Positions 1-7,600 of a DNA stretch of 8,619 nucleotides are shown here, piece by piece. The notes beneath the pieces are model-generated. The model did not search any database and was not told the DNA's origin. It saw only the letters and a program-made list of their open reading frames with translations. This DNA is from Methanobacteriota archaeon. GTDB lineage: Archaea > Thermoplasmatota > Poseidoniia > Poseidoniales > Poseidoniaceae. The position numbers and the translations under genes were made by a program. The stretch is taken from NCBI GenBank assembly GCA_018645535.1, contig JABGWN010000110.1, positions 1-8,619 on the forward strand. The letters are read 5' to 3'. The first letter of the stretch is position 1. Every line of letters starts with the position of its first letter.

Positions 1-441
1 ATTGGAATGCATTTCATGAATCCAGTTCCAATCATGAAACTCGTTGAAGTCATCAATGGTGATAAGACGAGTACAGAAACAAATGCTGCTGTTATCGAAG
101 CATCTGCTAAGATGGGTAAAACGGCACTATCATGCAATGATTCACCTGGCTTCATCTCAAACAGGATTCTTTGCCCAATGCTCAATGAAGCGATTCTAAC
201 GCTTCAAGAAGGCGTTGCAGAACCAGAAGCTATTGATGGTATCATGAAACTTGGAATGAACCATCCAATTGGACCATTAGCCCTATCAGATCTTATCGGA
301 CTTGATACAGTCCTTCACATCATGAATGTCCTTTATGATGGACTCAAGCAAGAAAAATACGCTCCCGCTCCTCTCTTAGTTCAGATGGTTAAGGAAGGAA
401 AACTAGGCCGTAAGTCTGGCCAGGGATTCTACACGTACTGA
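1..441 (+). CDS. 3-hydroxyacyl-CoA (3-hydroxybutyryl-CoA) dehydrogenase, C-terminal part, 5'-truncated by window edge
   Basis: The frame is open from base 1 to a TGA at 439-441, giving 146 codons of a family that is usually about 280 residues. The N-terminal NAD-binding Rossmann half therefore lies outside the window. The segment opens with the family signature HFMNPVPIMKLVEV. By alignment to the short-chain enzyme as I know it, the catalytic pair is His (codon 4) and Glu (codon 16), 12 residues apart as in the mammalian enzyme. The conserved Asn sits in FISNR (codon 54), also at the expected spacing. The helical C-terminal domain is complete, with MKLGMNHPIGPLALSDLIGLD and the terminal GRKSGQGFYTY. 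Family knowledge: oxidises (S)-3-hydroxyacyl-CoA to 3-ketoacyl-CoA with NAD(P)+ in the cytoplasm, in fatty-acid beta-oxidation or butanoyl-CoA metabolism. Chain-length preference, and hence hbd versus paaH naming, cannot be decided here. An internal ATG at 7-9 is not the start, because it falls inside the signature. The gene converges on the PKD gene with a 14-bp gap. Confidence 0.95.
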   Translation: MGMHFMNPVPIMKLVEVINGDKTSTETNAAVIEASAKMGKTALSCNDSPGFISNRILCPMLNEAILTLQEGVAEPEAIDGIMKLGMNHPIGPLALSDLIGLDTVLHIMNVLYDGLKQEKYAPAPLLVQMVKEGKLGRKSGQGFYTY

Positions 442-455
442 TACGTTCCTAGAAA

Positions 456-1250
456 TCAAGCAACAACTGGCGCAGTTGATGACCAATCTGCTGTAGGCTT
501 GTGCCAATCACGTAGTTGGTCAGTTTCGAGTCGTAGATTGATACCATCACCTTGTTCAAACGTCATTTCTTCCAAGTCGAAATCAATGACAACTTCATTG
601 GTTCTGAATGTTGAATCATAGAGAACATCTTGGGAAACAACTTCCCCTGCTTCCGTACGCTCGAGAATGACACGAAGGTGACATTCCTGTAGTGGGTTCC
701 TCTGAGAGCATGATTCACTGCTTCCATCGTGTTCTACGGTAAGATATCCTTCAATAGACATCATTCCAGGAAGGGCAAGTAGATCGATGGTGGTATCTTT
801 GCCTGTTGGAGCACAAGCGCATTCCATGTTGTCAACTTCTACAGAGGCTTCCAGATGAACAGTAACTTGCATGCTTTTTGAGTAAACTTCGTCGGAAGTG
901 ATTGATGTTGAAGTTACAGTATATACTCCCGGAAGTTCAAATTGATGCATTACTTCGGAACCTACACTCGTCGTACCGTCACCAAAATCCCAGTTGATGA
1001 CATCTCCTCCTCCCATTGCGGTAAAGGCAAATTCATGGTATACCAGAACAACTGATTCTTCTTCGTCGTTGTCACCTTCATCAATTTCGTTCATAGTGTA
1101 AACATTCGCCCCTTCGCTCTGATCGACTTGGATTGTGAGAGAGCTAGATTCACTCCCTAATGAGACGACGTCCAGCGAAACGAGAGTTCCTGCCGAAACA
1201 AAAAGAGTAATGATTAGGATAACAGTTGCTGTACCTACGGTGCGGTTCAT
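456..1250 (-). CDS. Membrane-anchored PKD-domain surface protein
   Basis: 264 residues, starting at the ATG at 1248-1250. Residues 1-6 are short with a single Arg. Residues 7-29 form a hydrophobic segment (VILIITLFVSAG core) with no lipobox or clear cleavage site, so a signal anchor with the body outside is most likely. Residues 35-66 are a Ser/Glu/Asp-rich spacer with an acidic run (EIDEGDNDEEE). Residues about 65-133 are a PKD domain, shown by the diagnostic WDFGDGT at 87-93 and the closing PGVYTVTSTSI strand. Residues 134-264 are a domain I do not recognise. It has four cysteines (144, 146, 181, 190) that could form disulfides, and beta-type patterning. PKD domains are Ig-like extracellular modules used in adhesion or as spacers in secreted enzymes. 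No catalytic motif is visible, so no enzymatic role is proposed. A TATA-like promoter and a palindrome lie directly upstream. The gene has the same orientation as the giant surface gene but is 366 bp from it, so it probably has its own promoter. The real start could only move slightly; an ATG 10 bases upstream is out of frame. Confidence 0.88.
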   Translation of the reverse strand: MNRTVGTATVILIITLFVSAGTLVSLDVVSLGSESSSLTIQVDQSEGANVYTMNEIDEGDNDEEESVVLVYHEFAFTAMGGGDVINWDFGDGTTSVGSEVMHQFELPGVYTVTSTSITSDEVYSKSMQVTVHLEASVEVDNMECACAPTGKDTTIDLLALPGMMSIEGYLTVEHDGSSESCSQRNPLQECHLRVILERTEAGEVVSQDVLYDSTFRTNEVVIDFDLEEMTFEQGDGINLRLETDQLRDWHKPTADWSSTAPVVA

Positions 1251-1305
1251 GTGGTAACATCACAAAGTTTGCTTTTGAAGGAGTGTTTATTTTATCAAGC
1301 GCTTC

Positions 1306-1319
1306 CAAGGAATTCCTTG
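1306..1319. promoter_or_regulatory. Perfect 14-bp palindrome, candidate operator
   Basis: CAAGGAATTCCTTG is its own reverse complement over all 14 bases. It is followed at a one-base spacing by the 8-base palindrome AAGCGCTT (1297-1304). A longer alternative pairing joins ATCAAG (1294-1299) with CTTGAT (1316-1321). It lies upstream of the TATA-like box for the PKD gene, where dimeric archaeal regulators often bind. The symmetry is seen directly; the operator role is inferred. Confidence 0.4.
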
Positions 1320-1334
1320 ATCGAAATCGTCCCG

Positions 1335-1367
1335 TAAACGAACTTCAAGTTTGAATGTAATCGTTTA
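1335..1367. repeat. Inverted repeat: 7-bp arms, 19-base loop
   Basis: TAAACGA at 1335-1341 is the exact reverse complement of TCGTTTA at 1361-1367. The loop holds a smaller symmetric element (AACTTCAAGTT). It lies between the protein-like remnant frame (stop at 1385-1387) and the PKD promoter. No U-tract follows on either strand, so a terminator role is weakly supported. It could be a second protein-binding site, or chance in A/T-rich DNA. Confidence 0.25.
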
Positions 1368-1384
1368 GTTTCAATCACTGGCCA

Positions 1385-1594
1385 TTATTTAATTTCAAAC
1401 GTTTCAATGTTCTTGAAGTCATACCATGTATCGACTCCAATGGAATCACAATCATCATACCATGCGGTGGTTTCAGCGATGTAATAATATCTAAGATGTC
1501 CATCGAATTCAAAGTAATCTCCTGTGTGGTTTGGGATGTAAATTCCAACCAAAGCATGTCTACCCCATTGGTTCAGATTGCATGAAGAATCCGC
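1385..1594 (-). pseudogene. Protein-like 69-codon open frame without ATG; probable 3' remnant of a secreted-protein gene, or a small TTG-start gene
   Basis: On the minus strand a frame runs from just after a TAA (1595-1597) to a TAA at 1385-1387. Its translation looks like real protein rather than noise. It contains SCNLNQWGRHALVGIYIPNH, then DYFEFDGHLRYYYIAET, then AWYDDCDSIGVDTWYDFKN, and ends ETFEIK. Tyr, Trp and Asp are frequent and two Cys are present, as in extracytoplasmic beta proteins. There is no in-frame ATG or GTG. The only plausible start is a TTG at 1550-1552 (55 codons), preceded by a weak GGGGT. The frame begins about 22 bases past the stop of the giant surface gene, so its original 5' part may have been replaced or deleted. 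A competing ATG-started 60-codon frame overlaps at 1375-1557, but its translation is low-complexity and unconvincing. I do not recognise a family. Confidence 0.45.
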
Positions 1595-1616
1595 TTAATG
1601 TACAGATATTTCAGAA

Positions 1617-4600
1617 TCAAAGTAGATCATCTAAGAACGATACGTCAATTTGTGATGCCTGGTTTGAAGACATGATTTGTTGAGGCATACTTGGTTGAAC
1701 GACTTGCAGTGGTGGAACGTTCACCGGTTGCACAGGTGGAAGAGGCATTGGTGGGACACCAACTGGATTTGGTGGCACCATGCTTGGAACTTGTTGCATT
1801 GGGACGTTTAGAGAAGGAGCAGGCGCAGTATACCCTTGTTGCGTGTCTAAATTAGGTGCGGCCAGGTTATTCAACTCAATGGATTCATCAAAGCCCCAAG
1901 TTGTTGCTTGATTTTCCCATACGCGAGATTCTTTTGTTCGCTTACCACGGGTGCGTGAGATTGTTGCAAGAAGGACAAGAACTGCAAAACCAGCACCCAT
2001 CAGAATGAGGTTCTGAGTCGTTAACAAGGAGTCCAAACTGAATGAGGAATCAGATGTAGTTGAATCATCTTGGATGACCAACGAATCTAACTTTACAGGA
2101 ATGACTCGTTGCTTAATCGAAACCTCATCAAAGGGCGTCACAGAAATAAACCAATCTGTATCATTGGAAATTACTGGGAAAACTTCAGAAGTGATTACAA
2201 ACGTTGTTGAAATAACACCTTCGTTCATCAACGTAGCCTCAGAGATGTTACTGTAATTCAGATTACTGATATGAATTTGGTAACCGATTACAAGCTTTGA
2301 AACTGATTGATTCCAAGTTACAAGTATGTCCTTTTCGTTTACCCAGTCAAGGCTAATACCATCAATGGTGGGAAGTTGGCTTCCATCGATTGAATAACCC
2401 TCATCAATTGAATTGGTTGACGCTGTTACCAAACCAGTGGTAACTGCGTTTCCGGCGAAATCTACTGGGACTACAGCGACCCAAACAGTCAACTCCGGTG
2501 AGACTGGAAGTTCTCCTGTAAGCGTTGTAATTAAAATTGGGAACTCAGGTTCTCTATCGAGAACTATACTTGGGAATTCTGGTCCATTCGAATCCAATCC
2601 CACCGAAGTGAATCGGAATGGGGCTGCAAATACGTGATATTCGAAAATATCGCTTGCAGAGGTCAGTTCAAATTCAAGATTGATTCCCGTTCCATCATCA
2701 AGTGGACGATCAGATAGCGTGATGTTTTCAATCCGTTCAGGAGCGATTGTATCTTGCAAATTATTCACAGGGAGTACATCAGTATTCATCAGTCCAGATG
2801 TGAAAGCATCTCCTACTGTATTGTGAACTGTAACTGCAACATAGAGTCGAATGTTCTCTTGAATCTCTGAAACAACATCCTTTGCATTTCCAAATTCATC
2901 AAACGTAGTGTATGTGGCAGTACTCATCGAGAGCATGATAGGATTGTTTTGACCATTGGTTTGTTGTTTATCGAATACCAAACATCCACATGATTCAGAG
3001 TTCATTTCGTACGCATTCCATAACGAAGTGACATTTTTGAGTGGGCGATCAGCAGCCCAAACGACGTAGAAACCGAAATCTCCAGTCTGTGAAACTGTCC
3101 ATTGAACATCAATGGAGGTTCCTGCATCGTTTGGAGTATCAAAGGCTTGAACATTTTCGATTCTATCTGGTGAACGAACTTCTCCATTCAGGTTGTCTTC
3201 AGGAATTCCGGTAACGATCTTGGCGTCATTCGATTGCCCATTCAAAAATACATCGAACGCAACGACGCCGAGATAGTATTCGACTCCATCAAGAAGTGGT
3301 AAACCATTGTACTCGCTGACGATAGCAGATGTTTGATCACAATCAGTGATTATCGAGGATGTCGGAAATCCCCCAACAGAAGTCGGGTATGTTGCAAATT
3401 CAACGTTAGAGACAATGTAGATTTGATAAAATGCGCAATCGATGGCTTCTGTTCGGTCCCAGCTGATGGTGATTCGACCTCCGTTGTCCTCAGGCGTGTC
3501 ATTTGCGGAGACGTTTTCCAACGGTTCTGGCGCTGTGTTATCATTTACGCCGGAAACAGGAATAACTGGACCGATGATTGTCGCATTAAGAGCGTCTTCT
3601 TGTGCGATCGAATCCACACAAGTAGCGCCGAACCAATACGGTACTCCAGCCAACAAACTCAATGTTGTGCTGTTCTCATCACCAATTGGAATAATCAAAT
3701 TCACTGGAAGGCCAATTGCGTCAGTAATTGGACTAGTTGACACATAAATTCGAGTTTCTACAGCATCTGGAGCGTTGCACTTAGCCCATTCAAGGTCCAA
3801 GTCCCCTTCGATTTGGTTAAGTGAAGGTTGCCCTTGAATCCATGCAGGAGAAGTTGGAACCTCGTTGCTCGAAACAACGGGGCCAAAAATTGGGCTTGGG
3901 GTTCCAAATCGACCATCTTGATATTCAACAACAACCAGTGCGTAGTAGTCTAATCCATCGATTAATGCAACTCCATTCGCAGTTGTAACTGTTGCAATAG
4001 TTCTAGAATAAAGAGCCTCTGAAGCATCAGCGATTCTATTACTAAGATCAATATCTGTCACGAGACCTGTCCATGGACCCTGGTTGAGATACACATGATA
4101 GGATTTGAAATCGAGGTCGGGAACAAGAGACCATTCAAGATTAAGGGCGCTTCCACCATCATCTGGACGATCAGAGACGTCTGTAATGATGACAGGTGTA
4201 TCCTTACGAATCCAGTCATAGGTTAATCGTACTTCCAAACTTCCATTTGTTGCAGAGTACAATGTGAGCGGAACATAGCGAATACCATTTCTTAGTTGTC
4301 CATTATCAATAGCCTCCTGCAGCATTTCTCCCAAGACTGAAGCGTTTCGAATCTGAAACGTAGCATCATAATTCAACTCAGTCGTTTGTGCCCAAATTGA
4401 AGCGTTTGAAACGGGTGAACCGAATGCAAGTGGAACGTATTGGAACCGAACACCATTGCCATCGAGTGACCCTAGACTTGTATCGAGGGAGAGTGGGAAT
4501 TCGAGTGTTGCCAATTCTATGTTTGTTCCTGGATGGGTTAATTCTCCTATGTTGAAGAATTGATTTGAAAGAGCAACTGTGAGAGGATTTGCAGATCGAG

Positions 4601-7600
4601 ATACGCCGCTTTCTATAGCTTCGAAGGCTTTGGTCCAACCAAACAATCCATCATCTCGGGTTGCAGCCCAAAAGCCATTTGGACCAACTGCAACGTTCTG
4701 AGGGTTGGGCACCACATAGGATTTCAACAAAGCATGCGATGAAGTTCTTGCTTCGATGATTGAAACGCTTGAAGCACCTCGAACCATCAGGTGAACACCG
4801 TCTGATTCCATATCTTGGATGGGCCAAGAAGGCACATCTGCCCTTGATATGCCAGCGATAAATTGGTCGGTCAGGCCGTTGTAATGCGTGAGTGAGCCAG
4901 TATCTGTAGCGATGTGAACGCCCCCATAATCTGCTGTGACTGAAGTGACTGTGTTTGATGGTAACTGATCAAACCGATGCGTGGAGACCACGATACTCGA
5001 TGAAATATTAACCACTGAGAGCCCAGGGCGTTCACCTAATGCGCCATCATGAACAGCAATCAACCAAGTGCCCTGAGTTGTTGTGGTGTAACTCCCGAAC
5101 GAGGCGACAGAATTACCCAAAAGCCCATCTGACTGTTTCAAAGTAATCGATCCCCCGGTGGTCGGAATGTATTGCGTCATTCCAGAAAGACTGGCCACAT
5201 AGAGGGTATTGGATGCCCAAAACACGTCGCTAATGAATGAATCCGGCAGTCCATCTTCAACAATAATTGGATTCTCCCAAGCATTCACTGTGAAATTCCA
5301 TTGTCCAATTCCATTTGATGTGGCAATAAACAACGAGTCTGAACTAAACGTGAAACCGCGGATTGCGTTTGATGGCAGTCCAGCAAGCAAAGAGCTCACT
5401 GAGAATTGTTGTGAAGTAATGTCAAATGATTGCACACCTGATGCAGTGGTTGTGGACCCTAACAATCCGATGATGAGCACTTCTGCTCCAGATGAATCGA
5501 CTGTTGCTGCTATGCCTCCTTGGTTGTTGTGCTGTGCCCCGGCCATTGTGACTAAACTGCCGGTGTTTGTGTCGAGTTTCAATAGACCACTTCCGGTCGT
5601 TGTGATGTACAAGTCTGTACCATCAAGCAACGTGTCGGTGGTTACGGCGCCGATAGGTGTTGACCAACCGTTCGTCCATTCAATTCCGCCAGATGTGTTG
5701 TATTCACCCTTCAAGACACCCCCTTGTGTTGCCACCCAAAGGGTGTTTCCTACTCCATCCATAGAGACGATATTTCCACTTGGTAATGATGCATATTGAA
5801 TGAGTGTGTTGAATCCGGATGCATTGTATTTGAGAATTGAGTTTACTCCGGTTGAGCCACCTGCCCGAGCAAGATGCAATTCCCCACCTGTGTACTGGTA
5901 ACTGGTTACGGCATTTCTCAACGGATCATCAAGAACTTGTCCCGTAAACGTAGAATTGGTTTGGAGATATGAAAAACTGGTTGTGGAAGTGGCTGCGAAA
6001 CCAAAGATTCCCGTGCTGATGAATAACATTCCATCTGAGTGATACAATCCATCGCTGCTGATCACCTCAGATGTGATGCCATGAGCACTTTGCGAGATGG
6101 TGCTGAGCCATCGCCCGTTTTGAGTGTCATATCTTGAGATTGGTAGATCGGCGTTGAAGTTGCCTTTACCGTTGTAACCTACATACAAAATTTCGTCATC
6201 ATCGCATGCAAGGGCGGATACCTTGTTGTTCTCTATGCCAGTTGGGAAGGACCCTCCACCCCAACTGCTAACAGCGGTTAATGTCGTTAAATCAAAGGAA
6301 GAGAGACCCCCATTGTTGTTCCAAAATCCAGCGTAAAGGTTCGTCCCACATTGAGTCATTGAAAAGGGAATACCTCGCGCTATGTTGGTTGTTCCCGTCT
6401 GATAGGAAGTCCATGTGCCATCCAACTCTAAGAAAGCAATGAAATATTTTGGGACGAATGGATTCTGATCAGAGATACCGACGGCAAGGATTGAGCCATC
6501 AGTCCATAGTTCGTAGATGATGTTCCCTGTTGAACTCGGCAAACCGTTGCCAGATGTCCATGTAGCTTCCCATTGGAACGAGGTTTCGTTGAATCGCTGC
6601 ACTCCGTTTTCGGTAGCAAACAAGATTCTTCCGTCATATTCAACAATTTCAGTGACGGCCGAAATATTATCCCAGAATCCGATACTGGTGCCGTTTGGCG
6701 CGTATACTTCAACGCCAGTGTTGCCCCAACTCACCCACGAATGACCAGTTGATGAATTGAAATACGATACTACATCGATTGGTCCAGACGAGTTGATGGT
6801 TGTGTTCCATACTTGATTGACAAGGTCATATTGGACAAGGCCCCCTACATCAATAGAACTTACCTGACCAAAGTTGCCTATGGAACTCCTCACAATCAAC
6901 ACACTTGCAACAAGAGTGTCTCCAGAAATTTCCATGCTCGCAATGAAACCAGTCTGATTACCCAAAGCAGTCCCTGCATCAAGTGGAGAATTACTTGTTG
7001 AATTGATGATATCGTACGAGAAAATGTTGTCAGAAGTATCATTGAGATGGTAGTACATCGTATTGCCGTACATTGTTAAATCATGAGCGTTGTTGATCGA
7101 CAACGTTTGAGAAACTTGACTTGTGGATGTATTAACCAGTTTGAAAAATTGAGGGCCTGCAACCCATAACCCTCTATTTGCAACATCACTGATCATGCCA
7201 GTAATTTGTGTGTTTCCTTGGCCAAGCACGGTATCGCTCCACGTGGTAAGCCATTCTTCATTGGTAATGTCCCAGCGAGCCACTCCTAGACCAGACAGGC
7301 CAATGTAGGCTACATCGTCAATCACGACCACTTCAGCGTCTGCGCTCTCTTGGTCAGTGGTCCAAGTGTCAACGACTGCTAACGTGGTTTTGTCAATGAG
7401 GTAGACGCCGCTGTTGGAGCCTGCAAATATAGTCGTGCTGTTGATGGCAAGTTCTGTTACTTGTCCAGTAGACGTCGTAAATGCGTTACAAGTTGGCACA
7501 GATATGAAGTTTCCAGACAAACCGTATTTGCAAAGACCTAGGTTAGTGGCAGCATACATTGAGTTACCGTCGAGTTCAAAATCATAGAATACTTGTGGAC

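Larger units (their letters stand above)
1251..1384 (-). promoter_or_regulatory. Putative promoter region of the PKD-protein gene
   Basis: Reading the minus strand towards the PKD start, an A/T-rich box ATAAAATAAA (plus positions 1286-1295) lies about 40 bases before the ATG. An archaeal TATA box normally sits about 25 bases before the transcription start, which would put that start near 1265 and leave a leader of roughly 15 bases. No Shine-Dalgarno sequence (GGAGG type) precedes the ATG, which fits short-leader archaeal transcripts. Immediately upstream of the box are the palindromes AAGCGCTT (1297-1304) and CAAGGAATTCCTTG (1306-1319). The box and start-site assignment are inferred from pattern and spacing only. 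An A/T-rich intergenic stretch can give such a box by chance. Confidence 0.35.

Noticed and set aside
442..455. Bidirectional terminator between the convergent dehydrogenase and PKD genes
   Set aside because: The gap is only 14 bases with no hairpin and no T-tract on either strand.
1335..1367. Inverted repeat as an intrinsic terminator
   Set aside because: The 7-bp arms are A/T-rich, the loop is long and no U-run follows on either side, so it is listed only as an inverted repeat.
1375..1557. 60-codon ATG-started minus-strand frame in the intergenic gap
   Set aside because: Its translation lacks protein-like patterning, while a different frame of the same strand over the same bases gives a much more convincing protein. 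It is treated as a shadow of that frame.
1251..1616. tRNA, small structured RNA or CRISPR in the only sizeable gap
   Set aside because: No cloverleaf with a T-loop GTTCRA motif, no regularly spaced direct repeats; the gap is explained by promoter-like sequence, palindromes and the remnant frame.
3333..3740. 135-codon plus-strand frame opposite the FN3-like array
   Set aside because: Antisense to clear FN3-like coding sequence; Cys/Arg-rich with no recognisable motif.
2091..4202. Recent DNA-level tandem duplication of the FN3-like modules
   Set aside because: Similarity is only at the protein motif level; spacing varies and I see no near-identical DNA copies.
5209..5799. 196-codon plus-strand frame inside the giant gene
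   Set aside because: It is antisense to well-defined propeller repeats. Its Pro/Ser/Val-rich translation is what the reverse of such coding sequence gives.
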